DNA of 64,000 bases from Algoriphagus faecimaris. GTDB lineage: Bacteria > Bacteroidota > Bacteroidia > Cytophagales > Cyclobacteriaceae. The DNA lies in contig NZ_FNAC01000008.1 of the NCBI RefSeq assembly GCF_900101705.1, positions 22,501 to 86,500 of the forward strand. Reading direction: 5' to 3'. The translations under genes were made by a program, and so were the position numbers. Shown piece by piece: positions 15,353-25,087 of this stretch. Under the pieces are notes generated by a model. That model worked only from the letters and a program-made list of their open reading frames with translations, was not told the DNA's origin and did no database searches. How positions within the stretch are numbered: the stretch's first letter is position 1; each line of letters opens with the position of its first letter.

Positions 15353-16417
15353 ATGAAAAATCTTCTCCTCTTAGGGATTGGACTATTCTGGAGCCTTGAG
15401 ACAATGGCCCAATCGGTCCCAATGCTAAGATCCAAAACATTAAGCTTGTTAGAAACATTAGACCCAAGTCAGAAAGAGCTTGTATTGCAGCCCTTTGCAG
15501 ACAGTTCCCGCACCGAATGGACCAATCTTCCTCTAGGATTAGCTGCACGAAAAGGGCTCGCTTATGGCGAATTTTCAGAAAAAAGCAAGATTGCTTTTCA
15601 TCAGATATTGAGTGGAATTTTCAGTTCACAGGGCTATCTCAAAACCTTCGCCATCATGCAGGTGGACGACATTCTTCACGAACTTTTTGAAATTCAATAC
15701 AGTCGTGGACAAATCCCAGACAATGCCATCCAAATGATCCGCGGACTCGATTGGGACTACGGCAATTACTACCTCTTGATATCGGGAGATCCCGAAAAAG
15801 ATGAAATGTGGGGGTTGAAATTTGAAGGGCATCACATTTCCATTAACCTGACGGTTGCCGGAGATGAATTTACCATGACCCCCTTGTTTTTTGGTTCTGA
15901 TCCTGCCGTAGTCGAAGACACACAGTACGCAGGCCTGAGACCACTGAGCAAAGAAGAGGATTATGGGTTTTGGTTTGTCAATTCACTTAATGAAACACAA
16001 AAAGCAAAAGCTACACTGGCTGGAGACGTGCCGGGAGATATCATCACCAGTCCAGATCGTCCACAGTGGCTGGAGGATTTTCAGGGCATCAAAGGCTCGG
16101 AACTCACAGAAAGCCAACAAACTCTCCTTCATTATTTAATCGAAGAATACATAGGAAATCTAGACAAGGAAAAAGCAGAAGAGCACTTGGCTACGCTCCA
16201 TACGCGCGGAATGGATGAAGTTTATTTTGCATGGATCGGGAGCTATGAGCCCATGAAGCCCCATTATTACGTGATCCACAGTCCGGATTTTCTAATTGAA
16301 TATGACAATGTGGGTTTTCTGGACAATGCCAATCACATCCACACGGTCTTTCGAAAAAAGGGAAATGATTTTGGTGAGGATATTTTGAAAAAGCACCGAA
16401 TGGCTCATGAGCATTAA
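15353..16417 (+). CDS. DUF3500 family exported protein
   Basis: A 354-residue protein with a signal peptide (MKNLLLLGIGLFWSLETMAQ). It follows the DUF3500 family from end to end: WTNLPLGLAARKGLAYGE, YYLLISGDPEKDEMWGLKFEGH, the FTMTPLFFGSDPA block, GLRPLSKEEDYGF, and the C-terminal IEYDNVGFLDNANHIHTVFR with DFGEDIL. The conserved His, Glu and Asn clusters suggest an enzyme, but no activity is established. I chose the ATG at 15353 over the upstream frame from 15251 because the signal peptide begins there; the ATG at 15350 is equally possible. It lies 48 bases before a sulfatase gene and may share its transcript. Confidence 0.88.
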   Translation: MKNLLLLGIGLFWSLETMAQSVPMLRSKTLSLLETLDPSQKELVLQPFADSSRTEWTNLPLGLAARKGLAYGEFSEKSKIAFHQILSGIFSSQGYLKTFAIMQVDDILHELFEIQYSRGQIPDNAIQMIRGLDWDYGNYYLLISGDPEKDEMWGLKFEGHHISINLTVAGDEFTMTPLFFGSDPAVVEDTQYAGLRPLSKEEDYGFWFVNSLNETQKAKATLAGDVPGDIITSPDRPQWLEDFQGIKGSELTESQQTLLHYLIEEYIGNLDKEKAEEHLATLHTRGMDEVYFAWIGSYEPMKPHYYVIHSPDFLIEYDNVGFLDNANHIHTVFRKKGNDFGEDILKKHRMAHEH

Positions 16418-16465
16418 AAAGTCCCTAAGCATTGAGTCAAATAGAAAAAGAGAGGAATAACTAAC

Positions 16466-18094
16466 ATGCATAATCGCTATTTGATTTCCATTTTACTCCT
16501 CCTGTCTATTGCCTGTCAAAGTCCTGAAAAAGAGATAAAAACCAAAGCTCCCAACATCCTTCTGATCGTAGCCGATGACTTGGGTTATGCAGATCTGGGA
16601 TCCTTTGGGGGAGATATCACCACCCCTAATTTGGATCAATTGGCCAAGGAAGGCATTCGCTTTAGCAACTACCACACAGCGCCATTTTGTGCTGTGGCTC
16701 GTGCAATGATGCTCTCTGGAAATTACAGCCATGTGGCTGGAATGGGTTCGCAGGACTTGGTCACTGATGTACCTGGCTATGAAGGACATTTAAGTGACCG
16801 AATCGTTCCTCTGCCCGAACTTCTTCGGCAGGCCGGCTACCGCTCTTTCACCGTTGGCAAATGGCATCTAGGGCTACGTCCCGAGGACAATCCTCATCAA
16901 AAAGGATTCGAAAACTCCTTTGTCACCCTAGAAGGCGGAGCGAATCATTACAGTGAGCGAGGAATTTTTCCGGAAACGCCCACCTCACTCTACACCGAAA
17001 ATGGACAGCCTAGCCAATGGCCTGAAGGGGTTTATTCTACCGATTTTTACACCGATAAGCTTATCTCCTATATCAAATCCAGCCGAGAAGACGATCGTCC
17101 ATTTTTTGCCTTTGCTGCGTATACTTCTCCCCATTGGCCTCTTCAAGTGGATCCAATCTACTGGAAAAAATATGAGGGCCGCTACGATGAAGGTTACGAA
17201 GTTCTACGAGAAAAAAGGCTGGGATCCCTCAAAAAAGCTGGTCTGATACCACAGGATGCCCAACTCCCCGACATCCATCCTGAAGTGACTCCTTGGGATT
17301 CGCTTTCTCGGGAAGAGCAGCGAAAGGAAGCCCGAAAAATGGAGCTCTATGCTGGAATGGTCGACAACCTTGATTACAATATTGGCCGATTAGTAAGTTA
17401 TCTAAAGGAAAATGGATTGTATGAAAACACACTGATCGTCTTCGTTTCTGACAATGGAGCGGCAGCTGAAGACTTTTATTACAGTTCCTATTTCGGTCCC
17501 TTCCTACAGGAGCAATACACCGACAGCTACGAGGTCATGGGTACTGAAAACTCCTTTATTTCCTACGGTTCTCAATGGGCCGAGGCAGGGTCCGCTCCCT
17601 TTCGTTATTTCAAAGGATATACGACTGAGGGTGGAATGGTAGCCCCCATGATCATTGCCGGTCCTCAGGTAGTAGAGACGAATGCCATCAATGATCAATT
17701 TTTGACAGTGATGGACCTAGCCCCTACCTTTTATCAATTGGCTGGACTAGCATATCCTGAGGAGTGGAAAGGTAAAAAAGTCAAATCTTTAGCCGGAAAA
17801 TCTCTTTTGCCCTTACTCCATGGTGCAGAAGAATCAATTCACGATTCTACCTATGTATTTGCTTTGGAGCATAGAGGTCGAATCATGCTTCGAAAAGGCA
17901 AGTGGAAGCTGCTCAATACAGCGCTTCCCTTCGATCCGACCAATTTTGAATTACATAACCTTGCTGAGAGACAAGACGAACAGATAAATCTGAAAAAAGA
18001 ATATCCGGAGAAATTCAAGGAACTCATGCAGGAATGGGAAAATTGGTCCAATTCCGTCGGGGTACAATTTCCAACACCGCGAGCCAGTAATTAA
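16466..18094 (+). CDS. Sulfatase family lipoprotein with atypical CAVAR active-site motif
   Basis: A 542-residue alkaline-phosphatase-superfamily sulfatase. The leader MHNRYLISILLLLSIAC has a lipobox ending at Cys17, so it is probably membrane-anchored in the periplasm. Metal-site and fold motifs are present: IVADDLGYADLGSFGGD, GKWHLG (around 134), SPHWPLQ and SDNGAAAEDF. The formylglycine position is C75-A-V-A-R79. The usual sulfatase motif is C/S-x-P-S/T-R, so the Cys and Arg are kept but Pro and Ser/Thr are replaced by Val and Ala. The formylglycine-generating enzyme may not modify this Cys. It could be an active variant, an inactive homologue, or an enzyme with phosphodiesterase-type chemistry. 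It lies between DUF3500 and S9 peptidase genes. Confidence 0.9.
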   Translation: MHNRYLISILLLLSIACQSPEKEIKTKAPNILLIVADDLGYADLGSFGGDITTPNLDQLAKEGIRFSNYHTAPFCAVARAMMLSGNYSHVAGMGSQDLVTDVPGYEGHLSDRIVPLPELLRQAGYRSFTVGKWHLGLRPEDNPHQKGFENSFVTLEGGANHYSERGIFPETPTSLYTENGQPSQWPEGVYSTDFYTDKLISYIKSSREDDRPFFAFAAYTSPHWPLQVDPIYWKKYEGRYDEGYEVLREKRLGSLKKAGLIPQDAQLPDIHPEVTPWDSLSREEQRKEARKMELYAGMVDNLDYNIGRLVSYLKENGLYENTLIVFVSDNGAAAEDFYYSSYFGPFLQEQYTDSYEVMGTENSFISYGSQWAEAGSAPFRYFKGYTTEGGMVAPMIIAGPQVVETNAINDQFLTVMDLAPTFYQLAGLAYPEEWKGKKVKSLAGKSLLPLLHGAEESIHDSTYVFALEHRGRIMLRKGKWKLLNTALPFDPTNFELHNLAERQDEQINLKKEYPEKFKELMQEWENWSNSVGVQFPTPRASN

Positions 18095-18153
18095 TCAAAA
18101 TACAGATCCCAAAATGAAAAATGCTAACGATAAATAAATCAAATTCGAATCCT

Positions 18154-20187
18154 ATGAAGCACCTATTCCTGAGTTTCGCAATCTTCCTTTTACTAGGATG
18201 GGCAGAAAGCATAGCCCAGCAAAAAACAAACCTTGAATTGACTGATCTCTTTGACCTAGAATACGTCAGTGATCCGCAGATCTCGCCGGATGGAAGCAAG
18301 ATCGTCTATGTCCGCAATTTCAAGGATATTATGACTGACAGAGACTATTCCAATTTATGGATTGTCAATGCAGACGGAACACAAAATCGGCCCCTGACGC
18401 AAGGAAACCAACGAGATTTTGGGCCTGTTTGGTCCCCCGATGGGGGCAAAATCGCCTACCGATCCAATGCCCAAGATGAACGGATAAAACTTTTTGTATT
18501 CTACCTAGACACCAAAGAGTCTGTGGCCCTGACTAACTCAGCCAATCCACCGGGAGCGGTGAGTTGGTCTGCGGATGGACAGCAATTGGCCTTTACGCAA
18601 TTTGTCCCTGCTCCTAAAAAATCCATGCTCAGCATCCCCTCCAAACCACAAGGAGCAGAATGGAACGAAGCGCCGATTTTTATCGATGAGTTGAACTACC
18701 GTGGGGATGGTGCCGGCTACCTGCCTAGCGGCAATTTGCAGATTTTTACCATAGGCCTTTCTGGTGGTACCGCGAGACAGCGAACTTTTGATGATCAGAA
18801 TTACGGATCTCCTATCTGGTCTGCTGATGGTCAAAGCCTCTTTTTCTCTGCCAATCTTCATGAAAATTCAGAACTGGAGCCAGCAAACTCCGAAATCTAC
18901 CAGCTTAATTTAGCGAGTGGAAAGATCACCGCTTTGACTTCCCGTTTTGGTCCAGACTCCAGCCCCAGCCTTTCTCCCGATGGGAAAATGATTGCCTACA
19001 CTGGATTTGACGACAGCTTCCAAGGCTATCAAGTCACACATCTCTACGTGATGAATACCGATGGATCAGGCATCAAAAACCTAACAGCCGACCTAGATCG
19101 AGATGCCGGTAATCCCCAATGGGAAGCGAGTGGCAAAGGAATTTATTTTCAATATGATGAGTTTGGGGACACCAAAATCGGTCACGTTGCCCTAACTGGA
19201 AAAATCCGAACCGTCGCAGAAGGGTTGGGTGGCCTCGACCTGGGTCGACCTTACAATGCTGGAGCTTTTACGGTTTCAAAAAACGATCGCTTCGCTTTTA
19301 CCCAAGGCGGTCCTGAGCATCCGGCAGATTTGGCAGTGTGGATAGGAGGAGAAACCAAGCGCCTGACTGCGGTCAACGATGATCTTTTTTCCTACCGAAA
19401 AATCGGTCAAACCGAAGAAATCTGGTGGGAATCCAGCTTTGATGGGAAACGTATCCAAGGTTGGATTGTAACGCCACCTGATTTTGATCCCAATAAAAAG
19501 TACCCTTTCATTTTGGAAATCCATGGAGGACCTTTTGCCATGTACGGGCCTTCCTTCGCCTATGAAATCCAGTCTTATGCCGCTGCGGGCTACGTGGTGC
19601 TCTATACCAATCCAAGAGGAAGTACCGGATATGGTCAGGAATTTGGAAATGCCATTCATCACGATTACCCCAATCACGACTATGAGGACCTGATCTCTGG
19701 AGTCGATGCCGTCATCGAAAAAGGCTACATCGATACAAGCAACTTATTTGTCACTGGTGGTTCTGGTGGAGGTGTATTGACTGCCTGGATCATCGGAAAA
19801 ACCGACCGTTTCAAAGCGGCTGTAGTAGCCAAGCCGGTAATTAATTGGACGAGTTTTGTCCTGCATGCCGATGGTGCAGCCTTTTTTGGTAAATATTGGT
19901 TTGGAGCCATGCCTTGGGAAGATATCGAAAACTACTGGAGAAGATCCCCTCTTTCATTGGTAGGCAATGTCACCACACCAACCATGCTCCTTACCGGAGA
20001 AAAAGATTTCCGAACTCCGATTTCAGAATCTGAGCAATATTACACCGCTTTAAAACTACAAGGAGTAGAATCTGCCATGGTTCGTATCCCGAATGCTTCG
20101 CATGGATTGGTGAACCGACCCAGTATGCTGATGAGTAAAAGTGCAGCGATTTTGAGTTGGTTTAATCATTATTTAGACAAAAAATAA
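18154..20187 (+). CDS. S9 family prolyl oligopeptidase-type peptidase
   Basis: A 677-residue exported peptidase with a signal peptide (MKHLFLSFAIFLLLGWAESIAQ). The N-terminal half is a TolB-like beta-propeller with blades such as VSDPQISPDGSKIVYVR, PVWSPDGGKIAYRS and PSLSPDGKMIAYTG. The C-terminal alpha/beta hydrolase has S537 in GGSGGG, D618 in GEKDFRTP and H650 in ASHGLV as the triad. It fits acylaminoacyl- or dipeptidyl-peptidases acting on imported peptides in the periplasm. The start at 18154 was chosen over 18121 for the signal peptide. A nearly identical copy of its last 46 or so codons lies at 25426-25563. Confidence 0.93.
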   Translation: MKHLFLSFAIFLLLGWAESIAQQKTNLELTDLFDLEYVSDPQISPDGSKIVYVRNFKDIMTDRDYSNLWIVNADGTQNRPLTQGNQRDFGPVWSPDGGKIAYRSNAQDERIKLFVFYLDTKESVALTNSANPPGAVSWSADGQQLAFTQFVPAPKKSMLSIPSKPQGAEWNEAPIFIDELNYRGDGAGYLPSGNLQIFTIGLSGGTARQRTFDDQNYGSPIWSADGQSLFFSANLHENSELEPANSEIYQLNLASGKITALTSRFGPDSSPSLSPDGKMIAYTGFDDSFQGYQVTHLYVMNTDGSGIKNLTADLDRDAGNPQWEASGKGIYFQYDEFGDTKIGHVALTGKIRTVAEGLGGLDLGRPYNAGAFTVSKNDRFAFTQGGPEHPADLAVWIGGETKRLTAVNDDLFSYRKIGQTEEIWWESSFDGKRIQGWIVTPPDFDPNKKYPFILEIHGGPFAMYGPSFAYEIQSYAAAGYVVLYTNPRGSTGYGQEFGNAIHHDYPNHDYEDLISGVDAVIEKGYIDTSNLFVTGGSGGGVLTAWIIGKTDRFKAAVVAKPVINWTSFVLHADGAAFFGKYWFGAMPWEDIENYWRRSPLSLVGNVTTPTMLLTGEKDFRTPISESEQYYTALKLQGVESAMVRIPNASHGLVNRPSMLMSKSAAILSWFNHYLDKK

Positions 20188-20349
20188 GCAGCCTTTATGA
20201 TCAAAAAAACTTATTTACTCAAAAATAAAACCCTGGAATGGCGGGAGAAAGAACCAATTTAAAACCTTCTAGCGTCAATTTAAAATCATAAAAAGGAAAA
20301 TAAGCTCCGATTAAATTTCATGTAAAATAGGATTTTATTATGTTAGGGG

Positions 20350-22278
20350 ATGAGGTTTGTCCTGATCCTTCTATACTGTTTGATTTTTTTTGAAGTCAAA
20401 TCTCAAGTATACCTATATCCCGACTCACTCCGTCAAAAACTTAAAACATTAGAAGAAAAAGAGCAAGTTTTAGATTTGCTTAGGCTGGCATTCTATTATG
20501 CCCCAGAAAATACTGACTCCGCACTGAAATACGTCAACAAAGCAGAGCGCATTTCCATCAAACACTTGGATACCTTGGGTGAAGTCATCACCTATCGTAT
20601 CAAGGGGGTGGTGTTCTATGAGTCCAATCGCCCCGACTCTACCATTTGGTACTATCGAAAAGGACGTGCTCTCGCTGAAGTAGCGGGTCAAGATCTTCAA
20701 ATTGCCCATTTCGAAAACAATATCGGCATGTATTATTGGAACAAGGGGATTTTGACAGAGGCTCTAGGTCACTTTTATGAAGCCAAAAAAGTCTATGATC
20801 TCGAAGAGAACCTCTATGATAAAGCCATGGTGTCCAATAACATTGGGCTAATCTATCAATCCCTGGGTGATTTTGAGAAAGCGCTGACCTATGGTGTAGA
20901 GGCCCATGACCTTCGGCGAGCTATTCAGGACAGTATCGATATTATGACATCCCTTGGCAACCTTGCTTTTGTCTACACAGAATTGGAAGAGTATGACAAA
21001 TCTGACTCTACCTTGTTTGAAAGCCTCAAGATTTCTGATGCCTTGGACTATGATATCGAAAAATCAAAATCCTATTCAGGCCTGGCGGGCAACCTAGAGC
21101 GTCAGAAAAAATTTGACGAAGCGGAGTCTCTTTATTTGCAAGCAATTGCCCTGTCCAAGGAATTTGTAAATCAATCCCATTTGATGAACCGCTATGCAGA
21201 ACTGGCAAACCTCTATCTGAAAACGGGGAGATTCGATGAAGCCGCTCGGGTTTCAGAATTATCACTCAAAATTTCGGATTCCCTCCAAATTCGCTCTGCA
21301 AATGCCAGTGCACTGATGACCTTTGCCATGAGCAAAATAGCACTTCAGGACCAAGAGCAGGGTTATGAGGCACTTGCTGATTACAATAGACTCACAGACT
21401 CCCTCTTCAATGCGCAAAAAGCCGTCAGTCTTTCTGAAATGGAAGTACTTTACGAGACAGAGAAAAAAGAGCAACTGATCGCCCTGCAAGAGGCAGATCT
21501 AGCAAAGCAAAAATATATCAACCGAATGCAGCTTTTTCTGTCAGCTGGAGGATTCGTTTTGATTTTTTTATTTGGTGGTTTGTGGTATAATAGAAGTCGG
21601 TACCAAAAGCAATTGGATATTCAAAACATCAGGGCCGCCGAAGAAAAAAACAAACTGAAGGCAGTGATTGAAGCAGAAGAAAAGGAGCGTTCAAGAATTG
21701 CACGAGAACTGCACGATGGCCTTGGGCAAAGCCTCACCGCTGCAAAAATCTTCGTAGGGAATTTAGGGAAAAATCCAAAATCAGAAGAAGATGAGAAATT
21801 TAAAGAAAAGTCCATGGGCTTATTAAGCAAATCCATTCAGGAAGTTCGCCAAATATCACACAATCTAATGCCCAAAAATTTTGAAGGACAAGGATTGATA
21901 CCGGCTCTGGAGGAAATGGAAGAACTGATCAATAAAACACATCAAGTTGATTTTCGGCTAAATCTATCACCATTGAACCTTAAGTTGACCAAAGAAAATC
22001 AGGTTCACCTCTATAGAATCGTCCAAGAGCTGGTCAATAATAGTCTGAAACATGGTGCTATTTCCCAAATCGAACTCACAGTTAAGGAAGATGAAGGAAC
22101 ACTCCGCATCAATTACCGGGACGATGGCCCGGGACTTTCGGAAGGTATGTTAAAAAACAGTACCGGGATCGGCTGGCAAAACATGACTACCCGTGCGGGA
22201 TTTTTGGGAGGTTCAATTAAATTATATCCCACAAATCATGGAGCTAATCTTCTCGTCACAGTCCCCAATAACCCATGA
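20350..22278 (+). CDS. TPR sensor histidine kinase (HisKA_3, NarX/LytS-like)
   Basis: A 642-residue membrane kinase. It has a signal peptide (ending EVKSQ), about eight TPR units (around 40-370, such as NNIGLIYQSLGDFEKALTYG), a transmembrane helix (FLSAGGFVLIFLFGGLWY, around 396-414), a short coiled coil, and a HisKA_3 dimerisation domain with H455 in RIARELHDGLGQSL. The HATPase domain has N-box VQELVNNSLKHG and G-box RDDGPGL. The response-regulator gene overlaps it by four bases (ATGA), so this is a classic pair. The periplasmic TPR part probably reads a protein or peptide signal in the envelope. Confidence 0.93.
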   Translation: MRFVLILLYCLIFFEVKSQVYLYPDSLRQKLKTLEEKEQVLDLLRLAFYYAPENTDSALKYVNKAERISIKHLDTLGEVITYRIKGVVFYESNRPDSTIWYYRKGRALAEVAGQDLQIAHFENNIGMYYWNKGILTEALGHFYEAKKVYDLEENLYDKAMVSNNIGLIYQSLGDFEKALTYGVEAHDLRRAIQDSIDIMTSLGNLAFVYTELEEYDKSDSTLFESLKISDALDYDIEKSKSYSGLAGNLERQKKFDEAESLYLQAIALSKEFVNQSHLMNRYAELANLYLKTGRFDEAARVSELSLKISDSLQIRSANASALMTFAMSKIALQDQEQGYEALADYNRLTDSLFNAQKAVSLSEMEVLYETEKKEQLIALQEADLAKQKYINRMQLFLSAGGFVLIFLFGGLWYNRSRYQKQLDIQNIRAAEEKNKLKAVIEAEEKERSRIARELHDGLGQSLTAAKIFVGNLGKNPKSEEDEKFKEKSMGLLSKSIQEVRQISHNLMPKNFEGQGLIPALEEMEELINKTHQVDFRLNLSPLNLKLTKENQVHLYRIVQELVNNSLKHGAISQIELTVKEDEGTLRINYRDDGPGLSEGMLKNSTGIGWQNMTTRAGFLGGSIKLYPTNHGANLLVTVPNNP

Positions 22279-22919
22279 ATGAAATAAAAGCAATCCTCGT
22301 AGACGATCATCCTGTCGTCATGGAGGGAATAGAAATGCTGCTGCATGAAATCCCAGAGATTCAGCTTCTAGGCAAATTCACCAACGGAAAAATAGCACAA
22401 GAATCCCTCAATTCTGCTTCCGTAGATTTGGTCATCACTGATATCAATATGCCCGACATGGACGGCCTTCAGCTGACCCATTGGATTAAAGAAAATCAGC
22501 CTAAGACCAAGGTCATTATTCTTTCCATGCATGACAACGACCACTATGTACAAGAGATAATCTTGGCCGGTGCAGAAGGCTATGTACTCAAAGAAAATAC
22601 AAGCGAAGAGCTGATCAATGCAGTAAATCGTGTGCTTGATGATGGGATCTACTATAGCGACCAAATCGTGGCCAAACTGCGGTCAAGTTTCCAAGTCCAA
22701 AACAAAAAGCATGAAATCCTCCTATCACTCACCGAACGGGAAGTAGATGTCCTTCAGCTGATAATTCAGGAATTCACCACCCAGGAAATCGCTGAGAAAC
22801 TTTTCATTAGCAGACATACCGTAGAAAGTCATAAGAAAAATCTCTTCAAAAAAACCGAACAGAGCAGTTTGGTAGGCTTGGTGAAGTTCTCTATTGCCCA
22901 TCAGCTGATTGACCTTTAA
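22275..22919 (+). CDS. NarL/LuxR-family response regulator
   Basis: A 214-residue regulator: receiver domain with phospho-acceptor D56 (VITDINMPDMDG), acidic pocket D10-D11, conserved Ser in ILSMHD and Lys in YVLKENT, then a LuxR-type helix-turn-helix (LTEREVDVLQLII, FISRHTVESHKKNL). It should be phosphorylated by the kinase encoded just upstream and then bind DNA. Its stop codon overlaps that of the convergent downstream gene (shared TTAA at 22916-22919). Confidence 0.95.
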   Translation: MNEIKAILVDDHPVVMEGIEMLLHEIPEIQLLGKFTNGKIAQESLNSASVDLVITDINMPDMDGLQLTHWIKENQPKTKVIILSMHDNDHYVQEIILAGAEGYVLKENTSEELINAVNRVLDDGIYYSDQIVAKLRSSFQVQNKKHEILLSLTEREVDVLQLIIQEFTTQEIAEKLFISRHTVESHKKNLFKKTEQSSLVGLVKFSIAHQLIDL

Positions 22920-23917
22920 TCTTTTGACTTATCCAAGGCAATGAACTTTTCCATTCCTCTGATTAGGTCTGTAGCCATTCGCTCGGTCACCACATCCAGT
23001 CCGCTCAGGTACCATTCTTCTATTGAGCCAGACTTACTGAGCTTTGCAATCTCAAAGGGCTCCACATCATCAAAGAACACAGAACTAAAGGACATTCCAT
23101 CTCGGTACATATTCATCATTCCAGCTCCTATTCGGCCCTTATATTCTTTGGATTGATCATCATCTATGGGACCAACTAGGCCTGCTTGCATGCCATTAAA
23201 CACCATACTTTTACCATTTTTTACTAATCTCAACTCCACGGAAAGAACTAATACTGCATCCAAGCCCAAATCCTCCACAAGCAAGCCTAAGGAAGCGGGA
23301 GACTTGTAATCAGTAGCCAACGTATTAGGCGAGATTGGATAAAACTCATAGCCTGTTGCAGTAGCTGATCCTTGTCCCTTATCGGCATTAGTCAGGAAAG
23401 AATTAATAGCTCCAAGGGTCTTGGCCAACCCACTGACCTCTATCCGGGACGGTCCTTCTTCATAGAGTCTCTGTTTTTCAGCGTCTATGAGATACTCTTT
23501 AGGCTCTAATAGTGTTATCCCTTTCGCCTGGAATTTGTCCTCGTATATCGGGAGCATGGTTTCCATAAAAGTATCTGCAACTAAATTACTTCCTTCTGGA
23601 GTCAGAAAATTTTTTGTATACACAGTAGTTTGTGCCACTTTACTAGATGACGTCTGTGAGTAATCCCAGATCTGCATGGTCAGCACACCAATTTTTTTCG
23701 GGTTTGGTAGATTATCTTCAGATACCAACTCTTCATTGAGCAAACCCTGAAGTTGATCGATCCATGTGCTGTTGTTTTTATAACTTTTGACAAGTTTACC
23801 CCATTTTTTATCGTTCAACTCGGCCAAGTCCTGAAAAGATTTTTGTGCAGAAACAAGGGTAGAAAAGCAAAAAAACAATAGAATGAAGGAAGCTAAAGAT
23901 TTGAATAATGATTTCAT
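22916..23917 (-). CDS. Exported protein of unknown function
   Basis: A 333-residue protein with a signal peptide (MKSLFKSLASFILLFFCFSTLVSAQ). I do not recognise the family. The body has a Rossmann-like alternation (KKIGVLTMQIWDY; LGLLVEDLGLDAVLVLSVEL) somewhat like envelope lipoproteins that build secretion or transport complexes. That resemblance is too weak to assign. The start 23917 was preferred over 23938 because the signal peptide begins there. It is convergent with the response-regulator gene and shares four bases with it, and lies 73 bases downstream of another exported protein on the same strand, probably in one operon. Confidence 0.7.
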   Translation of the reverse strand: MKSLFKSLASFILLFFCFSTLVSAQKSFQDLAELNDKKWGKLVKSYKNNSTWIDQLQGLLNEELVSEDNLPNPKKIGVLTMQIWDYSQTSSSKVAQTTVYTKNFLTPEGSNLVADTFMETMLPIYEDKFQAKGITLLEPKEYLIDAEKQRLYEEGPSRIEVSGLAKTLGAINSFLTNADKGQGSATATGYEFYPISPNTLATDYKSPASLGLLVEDLGLDAVLVLSVELRLVKNGKSMVFNGMQAGLVGPIDDDQSKEYKGRIGAGMMNMYRDGMSFSSVFFDDVEPFEIAKLSKSGSIEEWYLSGLDVVTERMATDLIRGMEKFIALDKSKD

Positions 23918-23990
23918 ATTTCGCTGATTTTTATACAATTTTTATTTAAGATTTAGGCTTGAGATTGGCTTGATTCTCAAGCGCCTGATT

Positions 23991-24935
23991 TTATGGTTTT
24001 TTTCGCTCAAAAATATCAAGCAAGGCATATTTAGTCCCTAACGCGGAAACCACATCTATAAAAAAATGGGCGCCTGATTGACTTTGATGGACGGCATTGC
24101 TCACTTTGGTAGGCAGGGTGCTCAATGCACCGGGTAATTGATATTCCTGGAAGAAAGAGATATCAGCAGCACTTTTCCCTCCCGCAGAAATAACAGCTAT
24201 AGGTGTAATAGGCTGTTCATCCGGAGTGTATAGCATCATGATGTAGTCGTGACCAGCCTTGGCTTTCACCTCGTAGTTGCCTATTCCTACTTCTTGAGTT
24301 ACATAGTTCTGTGCCCGGTTGACTAGCACAAAGCCCTCTTCTGTTAGCATTCGTTTCAGTTGATTCGCTGTGAGCAGAGTTTCATAGATGTATCCAGGCG
24401 AAATTCCCATGTTCGCTCCATAGATCATAGTTTCGATTTCACGGGTCAAATCCTGATCACTATTGTAAAAGGCATAGGGACGGATAGTCGTTCCTGATAA
24501 ATAATCTTCATTATTGGGGTAAATATAAGCGCTACTATGCTCCCCAACGACATTAAACTTAAGCAGGCTCCAGGTATCATCTTGGTTGTGTACGCCGACA
24601 AAAACTCCATTCAAAGAGGTGTACAAGATGTTCCAGTTTTTATAATCAGGAAGTTTTGCCAAAGTAACTTCCTCTTTTTTTAATTTATCTCTTTTTTCTA
24701 AAGCATTCCACCAATTTGGACTGATTGCATCTTTGCTTTTTTTATTCAGCAGATAGGCTTTTACCACCTCGCTTTTACCGGATTTTACATAATCATGGTA
24801 TTGATAGATTTCAACACCAGACCGAGTTTTTTCAACAGCATATGTACTTTGGGCAGGGGAAGAAAAAGCGATAAATACTAAGAGCCCGAAGGATAAACAG
24901 GGGCCAAAAAGAAATTGAAACTTGAATTTTTCCAT
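23991..24935 (-). CDS. Exported protein of unknown function
   Basis: A 314-residue protein with a signal peptide (hydrophobic stretch then FSSPAQ near residue 29). No family recognised. The mature sequence mixes beta-rich segments (WNILYTSLNGVFVGVH) with a helical middle part (REIETMIYGANMGISP) and a conserved-looking stretch GNYEVKAKAGHDYIMMLYTPDE. It has no transmembrane helix or obvious catalytic motif. It is the first gene of a two-gene minus-strand unit with the exported protein at 22916, opposite the two-component pair. Confidence 0.65.
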   Translation of the reverse strand: MEKFKFQFLFGPCLSFGLLVFIAFSSPAQSTYAVEKTRSGVEIYQYHDYVKSGKSEVVKAYLLNKKSKDAISPNWWNALEKRDKLKKEEVTLAKLPDYKNWNILYTSLNGVFVGVHNQDDTWSLLKFNVVGEHSSAYIYPNNEDYLSGTTIRPYAFYNSDQDLTREIETMIYGANMGISPGYIYETLLTANQLKRMLTEEGFVLVNRAQNYVTQEVGIGNYEVKAKAGHDYIMMLYTPDEQPITPIAVISAGGKSAADISFFQEYQLPGALSTLPTKVSNAVHQSQSGAHFFIDVVSALGTKYALLDIFERKKP

Positions 24936-25087
24936 CTGTATTGATTTTTGGTAAGCGAAATCTTCAGCCGAGAAATCTCAGTTGCTAGCGAACAATGTTT
25001 CCCTAGATTTCAAAATGTCAAATTGATTAATCCAAAAGTGGAGCAATAAAAAGCTAAAATCAATCCCAAAAATTGGGTATATTTTAT

